A stretch of DNA of 64,000 nucleotides from the NCBI RefSeq assembly GCF_051020955.1, contig NW_027477544.1:1-64000 (forward strand). The letters are read 5' to 3'. The notes beneath the pieces were generated by a model that saw nothing but the letters and a program-made list of their open reading frames with translations, was not told the DNA's origin and searched no databases. Below are positions 25,216 to 37,435 of the stretch, piece after piece. Origin of the DNA: Megalopta genalis. Its lineage: Eukaryota > Arthropoda > Insecta > Hymenoptera > Halictidae. The translations under genes were made by a program, and so were the position numbers. The stretch's first letter is position 1, and each line of letters starts with the position of its first letter.

Positions 25216-27825
25216 AACTCGTTTGTTTCGCATGGGTTTTGATGCTAAGCCTCCTAGAACGCACTGATTTGAAGCTGAATCATGTCTTTCGCATGGATTT
25301 GAAGCTAACTCGTTTTTTCCGCCTGCATTTGAAGCTATATCATGTATATCACAAGTATTTGAAGCTAAATCATTTGATCGCATGGAATTGAAGCTACCTC
25401 GTTTGTTCCTCCTGCTTTTGAAGCTATATCACTTATATCGCATGGATTTGAAGCTGAACCTACTACATCGCATTGATTTGAAGCTAAATCATGTGTATCG
25501 CATGGACTTGAAGCTAAACCTTCTACATCGCATTGATTTGAAGCTAAATCATGTGTTTCGCATGGATTTGAAGCTAACACGTTTGTTTCGCATGCAGTTG
25601 CAGCTAAATAATGTATATCACAAGTATTTGTAACTAAACCATTTGTTTCGCATGGATTTGAAGCTAAGCCTTCTACTTCGCATGGATTTGAAGCTAACTC
25701 GTTTTTTCCGCCTGCATTTGAAGCTATATCGTGTATATCACAAGTATTTGAAGCTAAATCATGTGTTTCGCTTGGATTTGAAGCTAACCTTCTACATCGC
25801 ATTGATTTAAGGCTAAATCATATGTTTCTCGTGGATTTGAAGGTAACTCGTTTGTTTCGCATGCAGTTGATGCTAAATCATGTCTTTCACAAGTATTTGA
25901 AGATGAACCATTTGAATCGCATGGCTTTGAAGCTGAGCCTTCTACTTCGCACAGATTTACACCTAAATAATGTGTTTCGCATGGATTTGAAGCTAAACCT
26001 TCTACATCCCATGGATTTGAAGCTAAATCATGTGTTTGGCATGGATTTGAATCTAAACCTTCTACATCGCATTGATTTGCAGCTAAATCGTGTGTTTCGC
26101 ATGGATTTGAAGCTAACTCGTTTGATTAGTCGGCATTTGAAGCTATATCACTTATACCCCAAGTGTTTGAAGCTAAATCATTTGCTTCGCATGGATTTGA
26201 AGCTAAACCTTCTACTTCGTATTGATTTGAAGCTAAATCGCGTGTTTCGCATGGATTTGAAGCTAACTAGTTCGTTGCGGATGCAGTTAAATCTAAATAA
26301 CGCATATCACAAGTATTTGAAGCTAATCCATTTGACTCGCATGGATTTGAAACTAAGCCTTCTACTTCGCATTAATTGAAAGCTAAATCACGTGTTCTGC
26401 ATGGATTTGAAGCTAAACCTTCTACATTGCATAGATTTGAATCTAAATCATGTGTTTCACATGGATTTGAAGCTAACTCGTTTGTTTCGCATGCAGTTGA
26501 ACCTAAACCACGTCTTTCACAAGTATTTGAAGATGAATCATTTGAATCGCATGGATTTGAACCTGAGCCTTCTACTTCGTATTGATTTGAAGCTAAATCA
26601 TGTGTTTCGCATAGATTTGAAGCTAACTCGTTTGTTTCGCATGGGTTTTGATGCTAAGCCTCCTAGAACGCACTGATTTGAAGCTAAATCATGTCTTTCG
26701 CATGGATTTGAAGCTAAACTTTCTACATCGCATTGATTTGAAGCTAACTCGTTTGTTTCGCATGCAGTTGAAGCTAAATCATGTCTTTCACAAGTATTTG
26801 AAGATTAACCATTTGAATCGCATGGATTTGAACCTGAGCCATCTACTTCGCACTGATTTGCAGCTAAATAATGTGTTTCGCATCGATTTGAAGCTAATCC
26901 TTCTACATCGTATTGATTTGAAGCTAAATCGTGTGTTTCGCATGGATTTGAAGCTAACTCTTTTGTTTCGCATGCAGTTGTAGCTAAATAATGTATATCA
27001 CAAGTATTTGTAACTAAACCGTTTGTTTCGCATTAATTTGAAGCTAAATCATTTGTTTCACATGGAATTGAAGCTACCTCGTTTGTTCCTCCAGCTTTTG
27101 AAGCTATATCACTTATATCGCAAGTATTTGAAGCTAAATCATATGTGTCGCATGGATTTGAAGCTAAGCCTTCTACTTGGCATTGAATTGAAGCTAAATC
27201 GTGTGTTTCGCTTGGATTTGTAGCTAACTCGTTTGTTTCGCCTGCATTTGATGCTATATCACTTATATCGCAAGTATTAGAAGCTAAATCATTTGTTTCG
27301 CACAGATTTGAAGCAAAACCTTCTACATCGCATTGATTAGAAGCTAAATTATGTGTTTCGCATGGATTTGAAGCTAACTCGTTTGTTCCTCCAGCTTTTG
27401 ATGCTATATTAATTGTATCGCAAGTATTTGATGCTAAATCATATGTGTCGCATGCATTTGAAGCTGAAACTTCTACATCGCATTGATTTGAAGCAAAATC
27501 TTGTGTATCGCATGCAGTTGAAGCTACACCACCCATATCCCAAGTGTTTGAAGCTAAATCATGTGTTTCGCATGGATTTGAAGCTGAACCTTCTACATCG
27601 CATTGATTTGAAGCTAAATCGTGTAAATCGCATGGATTTGAAGCTAAACCTTCTACATCGCATTGATTTGAAGCTAAATCATGTGTTTCGCATGGATTTG
27701 AAGCTAACTCGTTTGTTTCGCATGCAGTTGTAGCTAAATAATGTATATCACTAGCATTTGTATCTTATCCATTTGTTTCGCATGGATTTGAAGCTAAGCC
27801 TTCTACTTCGCATTGATTTGAAGCT
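25216..27825 (+). repeat. Block E, copy 1 (2610-bp unit)
   Basis: Followed directly by a second copy at an exact offset of 2610 (87 x 30 bp). It contains D31 monomers at 25234 and 26643. The right part (27040-27130) contains a 90-bp stretch with ggaattgaagctacctcg that is missing from copy 2. Confidence 0.93.
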
Positions 27826-30290
27826 AAATCATTTGTTTCGCATGGGTTTTGATGCTAAGCCTCCTAGAACGCACTGATTTGAAGCTGAGTCATGTCTTTC
27901 GCATGGATTTGAAGCTAACTCGTTTTTTCCGCCTGCATTTGAAGCTATATCATGTATATCACAAGTATTTGAAGCTAAATCATTTGATCGCATGGAATTG
28001 AAGCTACCTCGTTTGTTCCTCCTGCTTTTGAAGCTATATCACTTATATCGCATGGATTTGAAGCTGAACCTACTACATCGCATTGATTTGAAGCTAAATC
28101 ATGTGTATCGCATGGACTTGAAGCTAAACCTTCTACATCGCATTGATTTGAAGCTAAATCATGTGTTTCGCATGGATTTGAAGCTAACACGTTTGTTTCG
28201 CATGCAGTTGCAGCTAAATAATGTATATCACAAGTATTTGTAACTAAACCATTTGTTTCGCATGGATTTGAAGCTAAGCCTTCTACTGCGCATGGATTTG
28301 AAGCTAACTCGTTTTTTCCGCCTGCATTTGAAGCTATATCATGTATATCACAAGTATTTGAAGCTAAATCATGTGTTTCGCTTGGATTTGAAGCTAACCT
28401 TCTACATCGCATTGATTTAAGGCTAAATCATATGTTTCTCGTGGATTTGAAGGTAACTCGTTTGTTTCGCATGCAGTTGATGCTAAATCATGTCTTTCAC
28501 AAGTATTTGAAGATGAACCATTTGTATCGCATGGCTTTGAAGCTGAGCCTTCTACTTCGCACAGATTTACACCTAAATAATGTGTTTCGCATGGATTTGA
28601 AGCTAAACCTTCTACATCCCATGGATTTGAAGCTAAATCATGTGTTTGGCATGGATTTGAATCTAAACCTTCTACATCGCATTGATTTGCAGCTAAATCG
28701 TGTGTTTCGCATGGATTTGAAGCTAACTCGTTTGATTAGTCGGCATTTGAAGCTATATCACTTATACCCCAAGTGTTTGAAGCTAAATCATTTGCTTCGC
28801 ATGGATTTGAAGCTAAACCTTCTACTTCGTATTGATTTGAAGCTAAATCGCGTGTTTCGCATGGATTTGAAGCTAACTAGTTCGTTGCGGATGCAGTTAA
28901 ATCTAAATAACGCATATCACAAGTATTTGAAGCTAATCCATTTGACTCGCATGGATTTGAAACTAAGCCTTCTACTTCGCATTAATTGAAAGCTAAATCA
29001 CGTGTTCTGCATGGATTTGAAGCTAAACCTTCTACATTGCATAGATTTGAATCTAAATCATGTGTTTCACATGGATTTGAAGCTAACTCGTTTGTTTCGC
29101 ATGCAGTTGAACCTAAACCACGTCTTTCACAAGTATTTGAAGATGAATCATTTGAATCGCATGGATTTGAACCTGAGCCTTCTACTTCGTATTGATTTGA
29201 AGCTAAATCATGTGTTTCGCATAGATTTGAAGCTAACTCGTTTGTTTCGCATGGGTTTTGATGCTAAGCCTCCTAGAACGCACTGATTTGAAGCTAAATC
29301 ATGTCTTTCGCATGGATTTGAAGCTAAACTTTCTACATCGCATTGATTTGAAGCTAACTCGTTTGTTTCGCATGCAGTTGAAGCTAAATCATGTCTTTCA
29401 CAAGTATTTGAAGATTAACCATTTGAATCGCATGGATTTGAACCTGAACAATCTACTTCGCACTGATTTGCAGCTAAATAATGTGTTTCGCATCGATTTG
29501 AAGCTAAACCTTCTACATCGTATTGATTTGAAGCTAAATCGTGTGTTTCGCATGGATTTGAAGCTAATTCGTTTGTTTCGCATGCAGTTGTAGCTTAATA
29601 ATGTATATCACAAGTATTTGTAACTAAACCGTTTGTTTCGCATTAATTTGAAGCTAAATCATATGTGTCGCATGGATTTGAAGCTAAGCCTTCTACTTGG
29701 CATTGAATTGAAGCTAAATCGTGTGTTTCGCTTGGATTTGTAGCTAACTCGTTTGTTTCGCCTGCATTTGAAGCTATATCACTTATATCGCAAGTATTAG
29801 AAGCTAAATCATTTGTTTCGCACAGATTTGAAGCAAAACCTTCTACATCGCATTGATTAGAAGCTAAATTATGTGTTTCGCATGGATTTGAAGCTAACTC
29901 GTTTGTTCCTCCAGCTTTTGATGCTATATTACTTATATCGCAAGTATTTGAAGCTAAATCATATGTGTCGCATGCATTTGAAGCTGAAACTTCTACATCG
30001 CATTGATTTGAAGCAAAATCTTGTGTATCGCATGCAGTTGAAGCTACACCACCATATCCCAAGTGTTTGAAGCTAAATCATGTGTTTCGCATGGATTTGA
30101 AGCTGAACCTTCTACATCGCATTGATTTGAAGCTAAATCGTGTAAATCGCATGGATTTGAAGCTAAACCTTCTACATCGCATTGATTTGAAGCTAAATCA
30201 TGTGTTTCGCATGGATTTGAAGCTAACTCGTTTGTTTCGCATGCAGTTGTAGCTAAATAATGTATATCACTAGCATTTGTATCTTATCCA
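27826..30290 (+). repeat. Block E, copy 2
   Basis: Nearly identical to 25216-27825. The offset is 2610 up to about 29650 and 2520 after it, because three monomers (90 bp) are absent. Near 30050 one C is missing (caccaccatatccc versus caccacccatatccc at 27530). Substitutions are few, for example tgtatcgcatggc (28520) versus tgaatcgcatggc (25910). Confidence 0.93.
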
Positions 30291-30692
30291 TTTGTTTCGC
30301 ATGGATTTGAAGCTAAACCGTCTAGATCGCATGGATTTGAAGCTAAACCTTCTACATCGCATTGATTTGCAGCTAAATCATGTGTTTCGCATGGATTTGA
30401 AGCTAACTCGTTCGTTGCGCATGCAGTTAAATCTAAATAACGTATATCACAAGTATTTGAAGCTAAACCATTTGTTTCGCATAGATTTGAAGCTATGTCT
30501 TCTACTTCGCATTAATAGGAAGCTAAATCACGTGTTTTGCATGGATTTGAAGCTAAACCTTCTACATCGCATTGATTTGAACCTAAATCATGTGTATCGC
30601 ACGGATTTGAAGCTAACTCGTTTGTTTCGAATGCAGTTGAAGCTAAATCATGTATATCACAAGTATTTGAAGCTAAACCATTTGTATCGCAT
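30291..30692 (+). repeat. Leading partial copy of the 901/991-bp HOR
   Basis: Resembles the end of a 991-bp HOR copy: it has gatcgcatgg (position 30326) but is shorter, and reads aaaccgtctag where later copies read aaaccttctag. Joins block E to the regular HOR series. Confidence 0.87.
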
Positions 30693-33575
30693 GGGATTTG
30701 ATGGTAAGCCTTCTACTTCCCACTGATTTGATCCCGAATCATGTCATTCGCATGGATTTGAAGCTAACTCGTTTGTTTCGCATGCAGTTGGAGATATATC
30801 ATGTATATGACAAGTATTTGAAGCTAAACCATTTGTTTCGCATGTATGTGAAGCTAAATCATGTGTTTACCATGACAATGAACCTAAATCATGTGTTGCC
30901 CATGGATTTGAAGCTTAATCATGTGTTTAGCATGGATTTGAAGGTAACTCGTCTGTTTTGCATGCAGTTGAAGCTACACCACCCATATCCCAAATGTTTG
31001 AAGCTAAATCATGTGTTTCGCATGGATTTGAAGCTGAACCTTCTACATCGCATTGATTTGAAGCTAAATCGTGTAAATCGCATGGATTTGAAGCTAAACC
31101 TTCTACATCGCATTGATTTGAAGCTAAATCATGTGTTTCGCATGGATTTGAAGCTAACTCGTTTGTTTCGCATGCAGTTGTAGCTAAATAATGTATATCA
31201 CAAGCATTTGTATCTTATCCATTTGTTTCGCATGGATTTGAAGCTAAACCTTCTACATCGCATTGATTTGCAGCTAAATCATGTGTTTCGCATGGATTTG
31301 AAGCTAACTCGTTCGTTGCGCATGCAGTTAAATCTAAATAACGTATATCACAAGTATTTGAAGCTAAACCATTTGTTTCGCATAGATTTGAAGCTATGTC
31401 TTCTACTTCGCATTAATAGGAAGCTAAATCACGTGTTTTGCATGGATTTGAAGCTAAACCTTCTACATCGCATTGATTTGAACCTAAATCATGTGTATCG
31501 CACGGATTTGAAGCTAACTCGTTTGTTTCGAATGCAGTTGAAGCTAAATCATGTATATCACAAGTATTTGAAGCTAAACCATTTGTATCGCATGGGATTT
31601 GATGGTAAGCCTTCTACTTCCCACTGATTTGATCCCGAATCATGTCATTCGCATGGATTTGAAGCTAACTCGTTTGTTTCGCATGCAGTTGGAGATATAT
31701 CATGTATATGACAAGTATTTGAAGCTAAACCATTTGTTTCGCATGTATGTGAAGCTAAATCATGTGTTTACCATGACAATGAACCTAAATCATGTGTTGC
31801 CCATGGATTTGAAGCTTAATCATGTGTTTAGCATGGATTTGAAGGTAACTCGTCTGTTTTGCATGCAGTTGAAGCTACACCACCCATATCCCAAATGTTT
31901 GAAGCTAAATCATGTGTTTCGCATGGATTTGAAGCTGAACCTTCTACATCGCATTGATTTGAAGCTAAATCGTGTAAATCGCATGGATTTGAAGCTAAAC
32001 CTTCTACATCGCATTGATTTGAAGCTAAATCATGTGTTTCGCATGGATTTGAAGCTAACTCGTTTGTTTCGCATGCAGTTGTAGCTAAATAATGTATATC
32101 ACAAGCATTTGTATCTTATCCATTTGTTTCGCATGGATTTGAAGCTAATCCTTCTACTTCGCATTGATTTGAAGCTAAATCATTTGTTTCGCATGGATTT
32201 GAAGCTAAACCTTCTAGATCGCATGGATTTGAAGCTAAACATTCTACATCGCATTGATTTGCAGCTAAATCATGTGTTTCGCATGGATTTGAAGCTAACT
32301 CGTTCGTTGCGCATGCAGTTAAATCTAAATAACGTATATCACAAGTATTTGAAGCTAAACCATTTGTTTCGCATAGATTTGAAGCTATGTCTTCTACTTC
32401 GCATTAATAGGAAGCTAAATCACGTGTTTTGCATGGATTTGAAGCTAAACCATCTACATCGCATTGATTTGAACCTAAATCATGTGTATCGCACGGATTT
32501 GAAGCTAACTCGTTTGTTTCGAATGCAGTTGAAGCTAAATCATGTATATCACAAGTATTTGAAGCTAAACCATTTGTATCGCATGGGATTTGATGGTAAG
32601 CCTTCTACTTCCCACTGATTTGATCCCGAATCATGTCATTCGCATGGATTTGAAGCTAACTCGTTTGTTTCGCATGCAGTTGGAGATATATCATGTATAT
32701 GACAAGTATTTGAAGCTAAACCATTTGTTTCGCATGTATGTGAAGCTAAATCATGTGTTTACCATGACAATGAACCTAAATCATGTGTTGCCCATGGATT
32801 TGAAGCTTAATCATGTGTTTAGCATGGATTTGAAGGTAACTCGTCTGTTTTGCATGCAGTTGAAGCTACACCACCCATATCCCAAATGTTTGAAGCTAAA
32901 TCATGTGTTTCGCATGGATTTGAAGCTGAACCTTCTACATCGCATTGATTTGAAGCTAAATCGTGTAAATCGCATGGATTTGAAGCTAAACCTTCTACAT
33001 CGCATTGATTTGAAGCTAAATCATGTGTTTCGCATGGATTTGAAGCTAACTCGTTTGTTTCGCATGCAGTTGTAGCTAAATAATGTATATCACAAGCATT
33101 TGTATCTTATCCATTTGTTTCGCATGGATTTGAAGCTAATCCTTCTACTTCGCATTGATTTGAAGCTAAATCATTTGTTTCGCATGGATTTGAAGCTAAA
33201 CCTTCTAGATCGCATGGATTTGAAGCTAAACATTCTACATCGCATTGATTTGCAGCTAAATCATGTGTTTCGCATGGATTTGAAGCTAACTCGTTCGTTG
33301 CGCATGCAGTTAAATCTAAATAACGTATATCACAAGTATTTGAAGCTAAACCATTTGTTTCGCATAGATTTGAAGCTATGCCTTCTACTTCGCATTAATA
33401 GGAAGCTAAATCACGTGTTTTGCATGGATTTGAAGCTAAACCTTCTATATCGCATTGATTTGAACCTAAATCATGTGTTTCGCACGGATTTGAAGCTAAC
33501 TCGTTTGTTTCGAATGCAGTTGAAGCTAAATCATGTATATCACAAGTATTTGAAGCTAAACCATTTGTATCGCAT
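30693..33575 (+). repeat. 2883-bp super-unit 1: HOR copies of 901, 991 and 991 bp
   Basis: HOR copies start at D31 monomers at 30693, 31594 and 32585, giving lengths of 901, 991 and 991 bp (30n+1 each). The 90-bp difference is three extra monomers before the gatcgcatgg monomer. Shared landmarks are ccatgacaatgaacc, gaagcttaatc (which puts TAA on the minus strand) and ttgtagctaaataatg (which puts TAG on the plus strand), so both long frames are broken in every copy. Confidence 0.95.
30694..30724 (+). repeat. D31: recurrent 31-bp monomer variant (representative)
   Basis: A D-type monomer with one extra base (gggatttgatg in place of ggatttgaag at the junction). By eye the ggg or its variant lies at about 12127, 25234, 26643, 27844, 29253, 30693, 31594, 32585, 33576, 34477, 35468, 36459, 43452, 47386, 51225, 54798, 57469 and 57830. 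Related 31-bp forms lie near 59545, 61052 and 62709. HORs holding one D31 have a period of 30n+1 (901, 991, 361). Each copy moves the reading frames by +1, so neighbouring open frames on the plus strand overlap by about 28 bases in different phases. Confidence 0.88.
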
Positions 33576-36458
33576 GGGATTTGATGGTAAGCCTTCTACT
33601 TCCCACTGATTTGATCCCGAATCATGTCATTCGCATGGATTTGAAGCTAACTCGTTTGTTTCGCATGCAGTTGGAGATATATCATGTATATGACAAGTAT
33701 TTGAAGCTAAACCATTTGTTTCGCATGTATGTGAAGCTAAATCATGTGTTTACCATGACAATGAACCTAAATCATGTGTTGCCCATGGATTTGAAGCTTA
33801 ATCATGTGTTTAGCATGGATTTGAAGGTAACTCGTCTGTTTTGCATGCAGTTGAAGCTACACCACCCATATCCCAAATGTTTGAAGCTAAATCATGTGTT
33901 TCGCATGGATTTGAAGCTGAACCTTCTACATCGCATTGATTTGAAGCTAAATCGTGTAAATCGCATGGATTTGAAGCTAAACCTTCTACATCGCATTGAT
34001 TTGAAGCTAAATCATGTGTTTCGCATGGATTTGAAGCTAACTCGTTTGTTTCGCATGCAGTTGTAGCTAAATAATGTATATCACAAGCATTTGTATCTTA
34101 TCCATTTGTTTCGCATGGATTTGAAGCTAAACCTTCTACATCGCATTGATTTGCAGCTAAATCATGTGTTTCGCATGGATTTGAAGCTAACTCGTTCGTT
34201 GCGCATGCAGTTAAATCTAAATAACGTATATCACAAGTATTTGAAGCTAAACCATTTGTTTCGCATAGATTTGAAGCTATGTCTTCTACTTCGCATTAAT
34301 AGGAAGCTAAATCACGTGTTTTGCATGGATTTGAAGCTAAACCTTCTACATCGCATTGATTTGAACCTAAATCATGTGTATCGCACGGATTTGAAGCTAA
34401 CTCGTTTGTTTCGAATGCAGTTGAAGCTAAATCATGTATATCACAAGTATTTGAAGCTAAACCATTTGTATCGCATGGGATTTGATGGTAAGCCTTCTAC
34501 TTCCCACTGATTTGATCCCGAATCATGTCATTCGCATGGATTTGAAGCTAACTCGTTTGTTTCGCATGCAGTTGGAGATATATCATGTATATGACAAGTA
34601 TTTGAAGCTAAACCATTTGTTTCGCATGTATGTGAAGCTAAATCATGTGTTTACCATGACAATGAACCTAAATCATGTGTTGCCCATGGATTTGAAGCTT
34701 AATCATGTGTTTAGCATGGATTTGAAGGTAACTCGTCTGTTTTGCATGCAGTTGAAGCTACACCACCCATATCCCAAATGTTTGAAGCTAAATCATGTGT
34801 TTCGCATGGATTTGAAGCTGAACCTTCTACATCGCATTGATTTGAAGCTAAATCGTGTAAATCGCATGGATTTGAAGCTAAACCTTCTACATCGCATTGA
34901 TTTGAAGCTAAATCATGTGTTTCGCATGGATTTGAAGCTAACTCGTTTGTTTCGCATGCAGTTGTAGCTAAATAATGTATATCACAAGCATTTGTATCTT
35001 ATCCATTTGTTTCGCATGGATTTGAAGCTAATCCTTCTACTTCGCATTGATTTGAAGCTAAATCATTTGTTTCGCATGGATTTGAAGCTAAACCTTCTAG
35101 ATCGCATGGATTTGAAGCTAAACATTCTACATCGCATTGATTTGCAGCTAAATCATGTGTTTCGCATGGATTTGAAGCTAACTCGTTCGTTGCGCATGCA
35201 GTTAAATCTAAATAACGTATATCACAAGTATTTGAAGCTAAACCATTTGTTTCGCATAGATTTGAAGCTATGTCTTCTACTTCGCATTAATAGGAAGCTA
35301 AATCACGTGTTTTGCATGGATTTGAAGCTAAACCATCTACATCGCATTGATTTGAACCTAAATCATGTGTATCGCACGGATTTGAAGCTAACTCGTTTGT
35401 TTCGAATGCAGTTGAAGCTAAATCATGTATATCACAAGTATTTGAAGCTAAACCATTTGTATCGCATGGGATTTGATGGTAAGCCTTCTACTTCCCACTG
35501 ATTTGATCCCGAATCATGTCATTCGCATGGATTTGAAGCTAACTCGTTTGTTTCGCATGCAGTTGGAGATATATCATGTATATGACAAGTATTTGAAGCT
35601 AAACCATTTGTTTCGCATGTATGTGAAGCTAAATCATGTGTTTACCATGACAATGAACCTAAATCATGTGTTGCCCATGGATTTGAAGCTTAATCATGTG
35701 TTTAGCATGGATTTGAAGGTAACTCGTCTGTTTTGCATGCAGTTGAAGCTACACCACCCATATCCCAAATGTTTGAAGCTAAATCATGTGTTTCGCATGG
35801 ATTTGAAGCTGAACCTTCTACATCGCATTGATTTGAAGCTAAATCGTGTAAATCGCATGGATTTGAAGCTAAACCTTCTACATCGCATTGATTTGAAGCT
35901 AAATCATGTGTTTCGCATGGATTTGAAGCTAACTCGTTTGTTTCGCATGCAGTTGTAGCTAAATAATGTATATCACAAGCATTTGTATCTTATCCATTTG
36001 TTTCGCATGGATTTGAAGCTAATCCTTCTACTTCGCATTGATTTGAAGCTAAATCATTTGTTTCGCATGGATTTGAAGCTAAACCTTCTAGATCGCATGG
36101 ATTTGAAGCTAAACATTCTACATCGCATTGATTTGCAGCTAAATCATGTGTTTCGCATGGATTTGAAGCTAACTCGTTCGTTGCGCATGCAGTTAAATCT
36201 AAATAACGTATATCACAAGTATTTGAAGCTAAACCATTTGTTTCGCATAGATTTGAAGCTATGTCTTCTACTTCGCATTAATAGGAAGCTAAATCACGTG
36301 TTTTGCATGGATTTGAAGCTAAACCTTCTACATCGCATTGATTTGAACCTAAATCATGTGTATCGCACGGATTTGAAGCTAACTCGTTTGTTTCGAATGC
36401 AGTTGAAGCTAAATCATGTATATCACAAGTATTTGAAGCTAAACCATTTGTATCGCAT
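33576..36458 (+). repeat. 2883-bp super-unit 2: HOR copies of 901, 991 and 991 bp
   Basis: Repeats 30693-33575 at an exact offset of 2883, with D31 monomers at 33576, 34477 and 35468. The private change aaaccatctacatcg occurs at the matching places in both super-units (about 32446 and 35329). Differences are few: gctatgcc and ctatatcg in super-unit 1 (33376, 33445) versus gctatgtc and ctacatcg here. This points to a very recent three-copy duplication. Confidence 0.95.
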
Positions 36459-37435
36459 GGGATTTGATGGTAAGCCTTCTACTTCCCACTGATTTGATCC
36501 CGAATCATGTCATTCGCATGGATTTGAAGCTAACTCGTTTGTTTCGCATGCAGTTGGAGATATATCATGTATATGACAAGTATTTGAAGCTAAACCATTT
36601 GTTTCGCATGTATGTGAAGCTAAATCATGTGTTTACCATGACAATGAACCTAAATCATGTGTTGCCCATGGATTTGAAGCTTAATCATGTGTTTAGCATG
36701 GATTTGAAGGTAACTCGTCTGTTTTGCATGCAGTTGAAGCTACACCACCCATATCCCAAATGTTTGAAGCTAAATCATGTGTTTCGCATGGATTTGAAGC
36801 TGAACCTTCTACATCGCATTGATTTGAAGCTAAATCGTGTAAATCGCATGGATTTGAAGCTAAACCTTCTACATCGCATTGATTTGAAGCTAAATCATGT
36901 GTTTCGCATGGATTTGAAGCTAACTCGTTTGTTTCGCATGCAGTTGTAGCTAAATAATGTATATCACAAGCATTTGTATCTTATCCATTTGTTTCGCATG
37001 GATTTGAAGCTAATCCTTCTACTTCGCATTGATTTGAAGCTAAATCATTTGTTTCGCATGGATTTGAAGCTAAACCTTCTAGATCGCATGGATTTGAAGC
37101 TAAACCTTCTACATCGCATTGATTTGCAGCTAAATCATGTGTTTCGCATGGATTTGAAGCTAACTCGTTCGTTGCGCATGCAGTTAAATCTAAATAACGT
37201 ATATCATAAGTATTTGAAGCTAAACCATTTGTTTCGCATAGATTTGAAGCTATGCCTTCTACTTCGCATTAATAGGAAGCTAAATCACGTGTTTTGCATG
37301 GATTTGAAGCTAAACCTTCTACATCGCATTGATTTGAACCTAAATCATGTGTTTCGCACGGATTTGAAGCTAACTCGTTTGTTTCGAATGCAGTTGAAGC
37401 TAAATCATGTATATCACAAGTATTTGTAGCTAAAC
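36459..37435 (+). repeat. Seventh copy of the 901/991-bp HOR, incomplete
   Basis: Starts at the D31 monomer at 36459 and follows the 991-bp version to about 37430. There tatttgtagctaaacc replaces tatttgaagctaaacc, and the next expected D31 is replaced by a gaagctctcccttc monomer. The right edge of the HOR array is therefore a junction to left-type satellite. Confidence 0.9.

Noticed and set aside
30694..37435. Programmed +1 frameshifting at the D31 monomer
   Set aside because: No slippery site with a conserved stimulator distinguishes it from neighbouring monomers. The downstream frame also soon meets the TAG of ttgtagcta, so no long fused product would result.
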